Source of the DNA: Dendrobium chrysotoxum
Lineage: Eukaryota; Streptophyta; Magnoliopsida; Asparagales; Orchidaceae
Direction of reading: 5' to 3'
DNA: 64,000 nt
Assembly: GCA_019925795.1 (NCBI GenBank)
Contig: CM034305.1
Coordinates: forward strand, 61,368,573-61,432,572
The notes beneath the pieces were generated by a model. That model searched no databases. It was not told the DNA's origin and saw only the letters and a program-made list of their open reading frames with translations. Within the stretch, counting starts at the first letter, position 1; every line of letters starts with the position of its first letter. The position numbers and the translations under genes are program-made. Shown here in pieces: positions 47,296-58,312 of this stretch.

Positions 47296-47905
47296 CTCGT
47301 TTGATGGCGAACGCTTTTCCGATTCGGGCCGCACAGCAGGCTGGGCCATTACCGCCATTGTTTTCTTCGAAAGCAGGTGAGACGAAGATCGATCACGAAA
47401 CGCGAACTCCGCACCATCCTGCGCAATCCCACGCCCTAGAGACGCAGCAACCCCTGCCTCTAACCAGGACGGCATAATGGTTTGCGTCTGGCGATCGCCA
47501 TGCATCACTATTCCGCTGGTGCCGGCAAGCCCCGACCACCTCTCCATCTGCAACCTCCTTATCTCCAAAATGCGCTCCATCTCAATCTCCCTCCTCACTT
47601 CCTCCTCCAGAATCCTCCTTTCTACCATCTCCCTCGCTAGGATTTCCTCGCGAATCCGCTCCTTCATGATCTCTCGCTCTATTGCTTCCCGGCTTGGGTT
47701 GGACAGCGGTAATTTCTTCATAGTGGCCCCTCCAATGAGCCCGGCTGAACGGGAAACAAAGATATCAGGCAACACTGACCGCGGCAGAAAATAAAAGGGT
47801 TTCAGCCCACTTACAGCGAAGAGCTTGGGAGGCGAAATAGGCATCGGATGACATAAATACGAGAGAGGAATCCAAGTCTTCGCCGGTGTAACCTTTGAAA
47901 TCCAT
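47296..47905 (-). CDS. Two-exon coding segment, Arg/Glu-rich protein (5' part of a host gene)
   Basis: Minus strand. Exon 1, 47815-47905, starts at ATG 47905 and reads MDFKGYTGEDLDSSLVFMSS, then DAYFASQALR. Donor GTAAGT at 47814-47809, acceptor TTCAG before 47744: a 70-bp intron that keeps the frame. Exon 2, 47296-47744, continues SGLIGGATMKKLPLSNPSRE. A charged helical stretch of about 50 residues follows (IEREIMKERIREEILAREMV to LEIRRLQMER), probably coiled coil. A less charged tail comes next, ending SPSNE at a possible donor GAG/GTTTGT. The charged block resembles the N-terminal half of plant proteins with E/R-rich helices, some annotated as U1-type zinc-finger proteins, but I see no zinc finger here, so function is unassigned. 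No stop or frameshift occurs over 180 codons. Without splicing at 47296 the frame ends five residues later, at 47272. Further exons were not found. Confidence 0.68.
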
Positions 47906-48419
47906 AGCGCGAGAAGGTAAAGAGGTTTAGGGTTTCTGTATATCCTGTATATTCGATCGAAGAAGCAAATGTGTTTTTAAAATTGTGAGGGGAGCGATGA
48001 CAACGATGGCTGCACGGCATATCACGGAGAGATTAAAATAAGTAATTTTAAATTTAATGTTTTTTATATTAAAAAGAGAATGAATTGGTCAAAATAATAC
48101 AAAACATTCAATTAACTTTTTCTTATTAAGATAAGAAATATATTTGATATTTTTATTAAGTGGTAGGCATAAGATTAATTATAAATATTAGAGATTTATT
48201 TGGTATGATCTTTTTTGCTATACTTTTTAGATCATTTTCATACTGGTGCTTATGTGTTATGTTTCAATTGATTCTCTCATATAATATCTCAAGATTTATG
48301 AATTTATTGTCAAATTAGAATAAAGATCTCTTGTTCTTCTTATAATTAGAAGATTGTGATTTGATCCTCATAGGCTTTATAAAAAGAAGAATCTTCTCTT
48401 TTTATTATAAATAGAAAGT

Positions 48420-48868
48420 GTTCAACTGGAATATGAAAATATGAATGAATTAGTCTGAGTTACTCTTCAGGACGGAGTAAAAGAAGGGATGATATTCTTG
48501 AATGAAGAAAAGAATCAAATTACTTCGAAAGAATTGAATGAGGAGCCATATGAGATGAAAATCTCATGTGCGGTTCTGTAGAGTGACAATAAGGGTGACT
48601 TATCTGTCAACTTTTTCCACTATTACCCCAAAAAAATCAAACTCTTCCTTACGTAAAGTTGTCAGAGTACGAATAACCTCTGGATTTGAAATCACTGCTT
48701 ATGTACCTGATATTGGCCATAATTCACAAGAACATTCTATAGTATTAGTAAGAGGAGGAAGGGTTAAGGATTTAACCGGTGTGAGATATCACATTATTCG
48801 AGGAACCCTAGATGCTGTCGGAGTAAAGGATTGCCAACAAGGGCGTGTAGCTACTTTGCTTCAATGGT
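48420..48868 (+). pseudogene. rps12: Plastid-derived insertion: rps12 exon 2 with group II intron end
   Basis: Exon 2 of plastid ribosomal protein uS12 occupies about 48619-48846. It reads TITPKKSNSSLRKVVRVRIT, then SGFEITAYVPDIGHNSQEHS and VLVRGGRVKDLTGVRYHIIR, and then GTLDAVGVKDCQQGR. The 5' side keeps the 3' part of the trans-spliced group II intron, including a domain V-like hairpin at about 48542-48581 (GAGCCATATGAGATGAAAATCTCATG). Several normally invariant residues are changed (KKPNSALRK to KKSNSSLRK, DRQQGR to DCQQGR). The third exon and plastid neighbours are absent, and the sequence turns AT-rich after 48868. This is a nuclear plastid insert, not a working gene. The left limit is soft. 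Confidence 0.87.
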
Positions 48869-49016
48869 ATACATTCTTATATCTAATTACGCTTAAGTAG
48901 TTATAGTACATAATATGCTTAAAAGAACTTTGAAATCTATCATAAATGACATAATAAAAAAATTGCAATAATTTAAATATACATACAAATGTGCTGGGTG
49001 TAAAAATGTGTGTGTC

Positions 49017-49017
<1 letters not shown>

Positions 49018-49058
<41 letters not shown>
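49018..49058. repeat. (GA)n microsatellite
   Basis: Run of AGAGAG with one TA interruption, just right of the plastid insert. Confidence 0.92.
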
Positions 49059-49059
<1 letters not shown>

Positions 49060-49454
49060 ATAAGTTTAGAAATCTCTTAAACAACTTCTCTTCTAGCATA
49101 ACACAATTCTTATAAAGTTCTTCTTAGTGGGTGCTTTATGATGTTGTCCCTATAAAAATAGATTGGACACAAAATATTTACATAGGGACCATGGGATACG
49201 CGCCTTTCTACTTTCGCAATATCGAATCAAATTTTTATCATTTTACCTAACAGGTTGGCAAGTACTCATCAGGGTTTACAGATACTCATTAGGAGGTTAA
49301 TAAACCACCATAAGTTTTTACAACGGCCCATTAATATTTCATTTTAAGCTCAAGAATTTGCCACTTAACAAAATCTAATAAGGGTTTGTAGAGACCCACT
49401 AACCTTTTTTTTAATATCTTTTTTCAATGCAATATGTAGAGACCTACTAAGTTT
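49059..49454. other. Unassigned stretch
   Basis: Contains several loosely repeated phrases (TACTCATCAGGGTTTACAGAT, ACTCATTAGGAGGTTA, GTAGAGACCCACTAACC), suggesting decayed short tandem repeats. No gene. Confidence 0.35.
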
Positions 49455-49583
49455 GGCTTCGTTTAGGTCGGTTTTTTTATTGCTTTTTAAAATGGCTTAA
49501 AACGGAATTTTAGTTAAAAAATTAAATTTTTATACTAAAATTCTATTTTAAGAAGCAATAAAAAAGCCGTCCAAAACGAAGCC
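49455..49583. mobile_element. Tourist-like MITE, unit 1 of a trimer (129 bp)
   Basis: Inverted ends GGCTTCGTTTAGGTCGGTTTTTT and complement ACCGTCC-type AAAACGAAGCC. Followed by TTA (49584-49586). TTA/TAA target duplications and this terminus fit the PIF/Harbinger (Tourist) class. Confidence 0.78.
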
Positions 49584-49586
49584 TTA

Positions 49587-49706
49587 GGCTTCGTTTGGGA
49601 CAGTTTTTTTACTACTTCATAAAGCAACTTTTTAATACAGAAATTAAAAATTTTGTACTAAAAAGCAGCTTTAAGAAGCAGTAAGAAAGCTATCCCAAAC
49701 GAAGCC
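49587..49706. mobile_element. Tourist-like MITE, unit 2 of a trimer (120 bp)
   Basis: GGCTTCGTTTGGGACAG at the left and TATCCCAAACGAAGCC at the right. Shares TTA at 49584-49586 with unit 1 and TTA at 49707-49709 with unit 3. Confidence 0.8.
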
Positions 49707-49709
49707 TTA

Positions 49710-49814
49710 GTCTTTGTTTGGGACGACTTTTTTACTGCTTCTTAAAGTAACTTTCTAATATAATTCTAAAAAACTGCTTTAAAAAATAGTAAATAAATCG
49801 TCCAAAATAAAGCC
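49710..49814. mobile_element. Tourist-like MITE, unit 3 of a trimer (105 bp)
   Basis: GTCTTTGTTTGGGACGAC at the left and TCGTCCAAAATAAAGCC at the right, then TTA at 49815-49817. Same internal GCTTCTTAAAG motif as the other units. Confidence 0.78.
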
Positions 49815-49873
49815 TTAGCATAAAAACTTATGACATGCCTCTCAAATATATTTCTACAATTTCTACTATCATG

Positions 49874-49878
<5 letters not shown>

Positions 49879-49918
<40 letters not shown>
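49879..49918. repeat. (AT)n microsatellite
   Basis: About 20 TA dinucleotides. Confidence 0.93.
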
Positions 49919-49922
<4 letters not shown>

Positions 49923-50400
49923 CTATATATAATGTATGATGCCTACAACAACTAATAATATTGAGAGAAGGGGAATAAGCCAAAATTCACGTGTTTCACA
50001 CATTTACTTTAATGATGCTTTATCTCTTCCTAAGTGATTTATTTATAGCCTAATTACCTAATAATAATCTAACTGCCACTGCATAACCATTACATTATTT
50101 ATTCCTTAATATAGCATTCATAAATAGTAAAGCAATAAAGCAATCTCTCTGTAAAGGAAGCCTCAAAAAGACAAAAACAAAGCCTGAACAACAACACTGG
50201 CCACATATTATGACTATGGATATTTTTTTAACCCACCTTAAATAAATTGACTTCCAACATTACTTTTATGTAGCATGGTTAAATAATAATTTCAGCCTTC
50301 TTCTTTATTTTATTTCATTTCATTTGGGAGGAAAATAAAGAAGAAAATCAATATTGCTAATGAAGACTAAATATAAATTTTCTCAAATCATTCAGATTAA

Positions 50401-50502
50401 GACTTTATTTGGAACAACTTTTTTGTTGCTTCTTAAAGCAGTTTTTTAGGAAAAAAATTTAAAATTTTAAGAAGCAACAAAAAAATCATCCCAAACGAAA
50501 TC
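50401..50502. mobile_element. Tourist-like MITE, separate copy (102 bp)
   Basis: GACTTTATTTGGAACAACTT at the left and ATCATCCCAAACGAAATC at the right, with TAA on both sides (50398-50400 and 50503-50505). Same family as the trimer at 49455-49814. Confidence 0.75.
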
Positions 50503-50834
50503 TAATTCTCCTGAGAGTCTGATTGAGACTGCTTTCTAGTTACTTTTATTCCAAACAGATCCTAAACAAGCATCATTCCCTTACAATTACATCAACGAAA
50601 ATACAGATGAGAGATGAATGAGAACATGATAAAAGCATATGTACATTTTTATTTCCTAAGTGTCCCTTTCTTCAATGGAAACATCAGCTGTTTCTAAATC
50701 AAGTCAAATAAAACTTTACGAACAGCAAAACTCCTTTAATTAACTTTTGAAGATGGAAATAGAGTTTATATGATACAAATCATGCAGTTGGAAGAGCATA
50801 AAAACTAAAGAGTACAATTCTGCGTGAAGGTAGA
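50503..50834. other. 3' flank of the PP2C exon
   Basis: AT-rich sequence downstream of the minus-strand PP2C stop. It is likely to include the 3' untranslated region, with AATAAA-like words, but no decisive site was identified. Confidence 0.4.
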
Positions 50835-51026
50835 TCAAACATTGGAATTTTTCTCAATCTCACGCGCAGGCTGGGATGATTGCTCGGTATTTGTGGCATT
50901 TGAATGGATGGGCTTCTTAAACTGAACCAAGATCATGGTCATATTATCGCAGCCTTCTCCTCCAGCAGTTGATGGAGCCAAACAACGGTCAAATACTTTC
51001 TCGCACACTGCAGAGAGGCTGCTCTC
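50835..51026 (-). CDS. Protein phosphatase 2C, last exon only
   Basis: PP2Cs are Mg/Mn-dependent Ser/Thr phosphatases. This minus-strand exon begins after an acceptor GCTTGCAG (51034-51027) and reads ESSLSAVCEKVFDRCLAPST, then AGGEGCDNMTMILVQFKKP. GCDNMT is the conserved C-terminal PP2C motif whose Asp binds metal. It ends with a Ser/Asn-rich tail and a stop at 50835. This equals the final exon of plant PP2Cs of the type with a short C-terminal tail. No earlier PP2C exon lies between 51027 and 52987. The rest of the gene would be to the right, past the duplication junction. The exon itself is undamaged. It could be the end of a live gene with a long intron or an orphan left by rearrangement. 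Confidence 0.82.
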   Translation of the reverse strand, partial: ESSLSAVCEKVFDRCLAPSTAGGEGCDNMTMILVQFKKPIHSNATNTEQSSQPAREIEKNSNV

Positions 51027-51210
51027 CTGCAAGCACAATTATCATGAGTACCACAAGAAAACTCACTTTGAAAGATGCCAGTTTTTATATTAGGCAAGAA
51101 CTGAAAGACTTGAGTCTTGCATTATTAGATAAGAATTGGACTTGAGTCCACATAAAGTAAAATGTTATTGTATTGAAAAATGGCTTGATTGATTAATTGA
51201 ATTGATTCTG

Positions 51211-51241
<31 letters not shown>

Positions 51242-51359
51242 GCACACATTCTTACTCTTTCACTCTCTCTTACTATGCTCACTCTTCTTCCTTCTATTGT
51301 GTTCTGCTCCTTTAATCTCTATATTTCTCTTCTCAGATAGCACCAATTGGTATCAGAGG
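51211..51359 (+). other. CT-rich LTR-tail-like sequence and PBS-like site
   Basis: A (CT)n run (51211-51239), then CT-rich sequence ending GATAGCACCA, followed at 51348-51359 by TGGTATCAGAGG, one mismatch from the initiator-Met PBS. This resembles the 3' end of a copia-type LTR with its PBS. I could not locate the LTR start or a second LTR, and downstream to 52987 there is no gag or pol. Confidence 0.35.
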
Positions 51360-52987
51360 TTAAAACAATCCTTGCCTCCATCCCACTGCTGAAGATCACA
51401 ACCGTTCCTCGCATCCTTGCATTCCAGTGTTGATTGTAGACATCCCGTCCTTCTGTTCTTGCATCAGCAGCTCACGCATAGTGCATAGGCATGCCCAAGT
51501 GATGTGGCAAGGCATGTCTCCTGTCGCTTTCTCGAATATCATGAACACCCTACTACCCCTGCTTCCTTGCTTGTATGCAATCACCTCAGCCCATGCCCAT
51601 GCCTCCCTCTGTGTGCAACAACCTACATCATACCCTCACACCACATTCCCTACAATGCACATCTCCTAATGTGCATCCCGCACAACCTCCCAAGACCAAC
51701 AATGACATTGTAGTTCCAGTTGTGCACCCCACCCACGCACATTTCTCATGCAACGCCCTTACCCCACCTCACCTCCCATGTGACATTTATCCTGACAATC
51801 CCAATGCATCACTCATATCAACTATTGTTATAGTGCCCGAGTGGGCAATCTCTTCACGTTTGATCCTTTGAGTACTCTTCCAATAAGCCATCATTCACTC
51901 GATTATAATAGCAACTTTCACATTCCACCATGCCAAACTCAAATCCTATTAGGGACCTCATTTAACTTCATCTCTCGATTCAATAACCATGAATTATGCA
52001 TCCATGAAATAAAGATCAATGTAATTTTTTTTAAATTTCTTATTTATGGCTGATTATATTTTTAAGGAGTATACTAGGCAATACTAAAGGGTTTATCGCC
52101 ATCAGTATTAGCGGAATTATCAGGGTCAATGTCAATACCGCATGCATGCACATCCATCTCATCAGAGTTCATGAACTATGTTTCCTTAACATGGATGTTC
52201 ACATTAGATTCATTAGTATTATTATGATCATCACTCTCAGCATATAAACAAGCATAATGCAGTCACTTTTTGTCAATCTTGTCAATCATGTTTAATGTTA
52301 TGATTCACTTAAACATGTTCAATACTATCATCAACAATTTCAACAAGACATACAACACACCCAATCTAAGTTGTAACTACATGGCAAGCGTTCACATATA
52401 TCAAAGAAACATATCAATAACATTCTAAAAAAATAAAAATAATAAAAATAAATAAATAAATAAAATTAAAAAAAAATTCTAAAATCATAAAGAAGCTTTT
52501 CCTTATTACAATCAAACATCATAAACACAATAGATAAGGAATGAGATGAGGATCAAGTAAAAAATTGTTCCAGCAGCTGACACGGTACCGAAGTCTGCTC
52601 CCAAGTCTTACATAGTGATTAAAGGTTGAACTCAAGGCTATGAAGATTGTTACTGTTCTAGAACCACTTCAAATACCATGAAAGGTGACCCAAAATTGCC
52701 AGTATTGTCCATCTTTTATTGAGTTTGTCCTTCCACTTCGACCATGGGCAATTTTTCTCTGGAACACATCCTTTATTTCAATTCAAGAACTATTCCCAGC
52801 TATAAACAGGTTTGTCTTGCTTCTTTAGCTTTTCTCAACCTATCGAGTGTGAACAACCACTACTATATCCGATGGCATGAGTCTGCCACATTCTTAATAA
52901 TGTCGAGATTAATACTTTACTACGGCCACCACAAAGACCACCGGAAGTCCGCCACATCTTAGAAAGCTACTGGCATCTTCTCCTACA
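51360..52987. other. Unassigned stretch up to the duplication junction
   Basis: CA-rich and C-rich sequence at 51400-51800 gives open frames without family resemblance. The rest is AT-rich. If a non-autonomous LTR element starts at 51348, this would be its interior. The last bases before the junction are GGCATCTTCTCCTACA. Confidence 0.3.
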
Positions 52988-55900
52988 GACCCATTACAAA
53001 GAGCTAAATAAAAACAACATAGGAAATTTCATATTTTTCTATTTATTTTATATATATTGGAAATATTTCATTGTATTTGTTATTATACTTATGTTGTAGC
53101 TGATTTAGAGTGCACTTATAGGATCTCATGTCAGTGTGGAATGAGTATGAGAGCCAACTAAATAGTTGTAAGTGTATGTTTTGTTGACTTAGTCAACATT
53201 ATGGCTAGCCAAGGGAGTGGTTATTAGGTGTTTACCATGTGTTGTAGTTGATTTAGAGTGCACTTATATGATCTCATGTCAGTGTGGATGAGTATGAGAG
53301 CCAACTAAATAGTTGTGAGTGTATGTTTTGTTGACTTAGTCAACATTATGGCTGGCCAAGGGAGTGGTTATTAGGTGTTTACCACATGTAGTGACCGGCT
53401 AACTCTTTCCCTAAAACTTTCAATTTGAATATTTTATATATTTTGTATTTAAGAATTTATTTGCTGATGAATGGAGTTATTTGTTAATGCATTCTTAAAA
53501 AAAATTAAGTGGAGAACTCATGAGAGAAGACTTGGTGGCTTGATCCGAAAGCATGCTTTGGTGATCATGCCTTCATACACTTGACTTGAATGAGTCTGAG
53601 TACTTATCTTTTGTTTTAATTTATGTTTATTCTTTTCTATAAAAATTATGTGGGATGCTGATTTAATATTTAGTATTGTGATTATGAATCTTCTAGCAAT
53701 TTTATCATGAATTTTTTCCTTATACTAGTCAGTCAATGAAGTTTAAGTTCTTGACTTAGTTTAGCTCTTTTCAATATTTTGTGGATCAAATATAGTCCAA
53801 ACTTTTTATAAACTTTTAAAATTGATCTACAAATTTAATATATTAATTCCCTCGTAGTTTTATCAATTTCTTTTAATATTTATGTAATCCTAAAATCTTA
53901 AATCCTAAACCTTAAAACAATTTTTCTCATTTTTCAATCTCTGTTCAACCACTTTAAAAGTTCTCAAAAATAAAATATAAAAAAACTCTAAATATTTTAT
54001 AAATTTGTAGGAACCTAATTGAAGATATTTATTTTCATTCTCAAGTAGAATTTTAAAAAATCTATCTTTTAAAATCTGAAACCACTTTCTCACAATTGGT
54101 CAATTCTAAATAGAATTGATCTAGGTTGAGTCTAACGCCAAATTAAGCATCCTAAACTCATTCAATGAACCCCATCAACTCCAGATTGATGTAGGCAATC
54201 TAGAAAGAAAAGCTAAGTTGGAGAACACAAGGACAATATGAAATCAAACTCGATTCACTTTAACTTGCAAACATCCAAACAAACATCAGGATAAACGAAA
54301 AGTCAAATTAAACTAAACAAAATAATAACATAAAAATGTTATCCTCAGAACAACCGACAAGCGGTTTCCTCACATGCAACGAGAGTAGAAAAATATATAA
54401 AAATAGTGCTTAGGCTTGCAAACCGAGGGTTCACCACTACAAAGGGTCCAACGTCCTACCAAACTCCTCCGGCAAATGTCTCCCAAAAATCAGCCAACAA
54501 ACAACTTCCAAATGCTCTAGAAGAAGAATACATGTGGAGTGGAACTTGCGTACAGAAGAAGAGATTAGAAGCCAAGACGAAATACAGAGGAGGAAAAGGG
54601 GGTGGAACAAGCTCTCAAGCTTTTCCAAGAGAAGAAACCCTCATGTTTTTTAGTAGAGACTTTGCCCAAATATTCAACAATCTTTTTCATTCCAAAACGT
54701 CTCCAATTTATAAGCAAAAGAAAGAAGCCAAACAGCCATAACACCTCCAACCAAAACCAATCAGGTTTGGGGAAATGAAAGGCCAAAAGACACCACAACA
54801 TCCCCCAAATTCTGCACAGAAAACAGGAAGAAAAGCCACGGGAAACCCAGCCAGGGAGCCACGGGAAAGCAGCCAGAGAGGGACCCGAGGAGCCAACACA
54901 GGAAACGGGGCAGAGGGGTCACGGGAAAGCAGCCAGGGAGAAAACCGAAAAGACAACCAGCCCACAACAATTACTCCCAAGGAAGAAACCAAAGAGACAA
55001 GAATGGGAAGAAACAAGCTCCACTCCACATACCTCTATGAATTTATGAGCTAGGAAGTGCAATTACTCCTCCAAATAATGAGCTAAACTTCAGCTCAAGC
55101 ATTAATGAGCTAGCACCAAGTAGAACCCAACTTTTTAGCTCAAAACCAAGCAGCCAAAGCCCAAACCGAAATGCAGCAAATGGCCCAAAGGACAAGAAGG
55201 ACCCAAATGCAAGCAAACCCAAGCCTTGCCATGCCCAAGCACATCCTACCATGATCATTGGATGTTCTCCATCATTGGATATCATTTTTTTAAAAAAACA
55301 TAAAACACAACTAATATTGTTCACATTACATCAAAATAAAATAAGACGAAATATAAATGCATCATAGATCAATGCTAAAAATAACTTAAATTGACCTTGG
55401 ACTCAACCTAGGTTAATTCTGCTCAGAATTGACCAATTATGGGAAAGTGGATCTAGATTTTGAAATATTTGATGTATTTTCAAACTTTCACTTGAGAATG
55501 AAAATAGACATCTTCAATTAAGTTCCTATAAATTTTTTAACGTTTTTGTATTTTTTTTATTTAAAGTGACCGGACAGAGGTTGAAAACTAAAAAAAATTC
55601 TAAAATTTGGGATTTAAGATTTTGGGACAACACAAACATTGAATAACAAAGAGTAGAAATTATAGGGAATTTATCTACTAAATGTGTAGAGAAATTCTAT
55701 AGGTTTATAAAATGTTTAGATTTGATTTGATACATCAAATGTTGAAAAAAAAAACTCAACTAGATCAAGAACTTAGACTTTATTGGCCGACCACCATAAA
55801 AAATAAATTCATGGTAAAAATTGCTATAAAATTCAAGAAAATTTCATAATTACGACACTAAATATTAAAACAACATCCCACACAATTTTTATAGAAAAAA

Positions 55901-56480
55901 TAAACATAAATTAACATAAAAGATAAACAATTAGACTCACCCAAGTCAGGTGCATAAGGACATGATCACCAAACCATATATTTGGATCAAGCCATTAACC
56001 CTTCTCTCATGAGTTCTACACTTAACATTTTTAAAAAATCAACATCGATCACCTTCATTCATCAACAAACAAAATCTTAAATACAAAACACAAAATTTTG
56101 GAGGGAAGAGTTGGTTGGTCACTACATATGATAACCACCAAATAATCACTCCCTCCTCCCTTGGCCAACCCTCATATTGACTAAATCAACAAAACATGCA
56201 CTAATTGCTTGGCCAACCCTCACACTCATCCACACTCATATGAGGTCACATAAGTGCATTAACTCCATAGTCCATACTAATGCAATTCAAATCAATAACA
56301 ACACAAGTACAATCACAAATATAATGAAATATATCCAATACATAGGAAATAAATAGTAGTATGAATTTCTAAGTATTCATCTAGCTCCTAGTAATGAATC
56401 CATCTCTCTCCAATGTGGCTCGTTTGGTTTGCATCTTAGTAGTAGGTCCACTAATTGGTGTAAGTACTACACCCCTAAGC
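52988..56480. repeat. Imperfect inverted repeat, left arm truncated (copy 2)
   Basis: Equivalent of 33755-37333, but the left arm starts at GACCCATTAC and lacks the outer 86 or so bases that the right arm (to about 56480) still has. The 147-bp tandem pair is at 53092-53239 and 53240 onward. Confidence 0.72.
54187..55257 (-). mobile_element. LTR-like core of the inverted repeat (copy 2)
   Basis: TGATGTAGGC at 54187 to CCATGATCA at 55257, the counterpart of 35039-36110, with matching non-duplicated flanks. Confidence 0.6.
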
Positions 56481-58312
56481 CAAACAAATGGATTCAAATC
56501 TCAAAATTTATTGTGATTGAAAACACAAGATGTGCATTAAGATGAAGAATAAGAACAAGTTTTATTCTAGGAGTTTGAATGTTTTAGCAGGACTGCAGGA
56601 GTTTAGCTTTGAGCTTACTTTCATTAATTATCTGTGTCCCTTTCATTTAAAGCATTTCTCCATACACAGCATGAGAGTTTGTTGTGCTCTCTATATTTTA
56701 AGAATCAATGTAGATGGGTGTAGTTGTCCTTTAAAAGTTTGTTTTAGAAGTTTGCTCTTTGTTGGCTTGGAGTTGACGTGATTGCTTGTAGTTACCTTTC
56801 ATTGTTGCCTGGTTGGGAGCCAAGCAGATATTTTTGGAGTTTTGCAAATGGTTAGGTGGTGACTTGTCGAGTAGATGTTTCGAGATCCCTAAGAATAACA
56901 TGCTCCAGCAAGCTTTCGTTGCCTAGTCTGTTTCCCAAAACAAGAATTGCAAATGTTAACAGGACTCTAGCAGGAGTTAAAATGACCTTGCAACTTGGCA
57001 ATCACAGCTGATTTCTGGGATCGGTTAAGGCTACGGCTGTATTGGTTCAAGAATTTTTATAATTTCCTTCCATTTCAAGAATTTCCTATTAAGACAGATC
57101 AAATATCTCAACAACGACTTTAACTTCTAACAATTTTCCAATGAAATTGAGACAGGTTTTGTGATTAAATTTTATGTATTAAATAATTTAGATTTGACTT
57201 ATGTTAAAAAAGATGGAGATGGAACTAAAAAAACTTAATTAGAAATAATTAAAATTGGCTTTTATATTGAATGTAAATGAGAATCTGACTCTCAATAGGG
57301 GACAATGGAAAAAGAATGCATGTAGTCAAGAATTTCCTATTAAGATAGATCAAATATCTCTACAACGACTTAAACTTCTAACAATTTTCCATTGAAATTG
57401 AGACAGGTTTTGTGATTAAATTTAAGATAGATCAAATAACCACTACTATTAAGATAGATCAAATATCTCTACAGTAAGTTTAGGATGAAGTTGTTTGTTG
57501 AGTTGTATGTTGTGTTGTTGTCCTTTTTTATATAAATAAAAGTAATGTTTGGTCATGTTATGTTTAAGCAAGTCTTTTAAGCATATTATTTTGAGTTCTC
57601 CTACATGTTTTGGAGAGTTTATCTTTTTATTAGGTGTCTTTGTTTTTTTTCTTGCAAAAATTAGGGGTTTTCCTAATTTTTGCTTGCATCAGTAACTAAA
57701 CCTTGTGTGATTTTAAGAGTGTGTTGGGGTAGGGACATTAGAATTTTGCAAGGTAAGAGAAATCTAAAGAGATGAATAGTTTGTTCAATTTATAATCAAA
57801 TATGTAATAGGTCATCAATGACAGAAGTTTTCATAAAAATAGTCAAACTTAATCAATTTCTTAACATAATCAAGCAAAAGTAAGCGTAAAACCTAACTGG
57901 CAGCAAACCCAAAAATTCTTATAACATCTAAGTCCTTTTATACAAATTAGCCAAACATAATCAATTTCTTAGCATAGTCAACCAAAAGTGACTGCAAAAA
58001 CTAGCCAGAAGCAAACCCAAACAGTTCTTATGATATCTATGTCCTATTAGCATTCTCTTAAAAGACATACTAAGCCAAAAAAAAAATCAAAATTAAAAAT
58101 AATAAGACCTTCAACACCTATTTATCAAAAAGGCTAGGTGAACTTTGTATTCTAGGAAGACATTGTTAAAGATGTTAATATGGAAGAGAATGTTGTGCCA
58201 CATCAACCTGAAAGTTGTGCATAAGGCGACTTTCATGAATACAGACTTTGGGTGTTCAATGATTTTATAATAAAATGCAAAATCAAGGGACAAGAATCAT
58301 GCCAAGAAGTCC
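56481..58312. repeat. Stretch with two sets of direct repeats (copy 2)
   Basis: Counterpart of 37334-39162, keeping both the 98-bp pair (near 57073 and 57328) and the 108-bp-period pair (near 57840-58055). No gene recognised. Confidence 0.65.

Noticed and set aside
48568..48900. Functional ribosomal protein S12 gene
   Set aside because: Only exon 2 is present, with changes at invariant residues, missing exons 1 and 3, and the upstream part is group II intron sequence.
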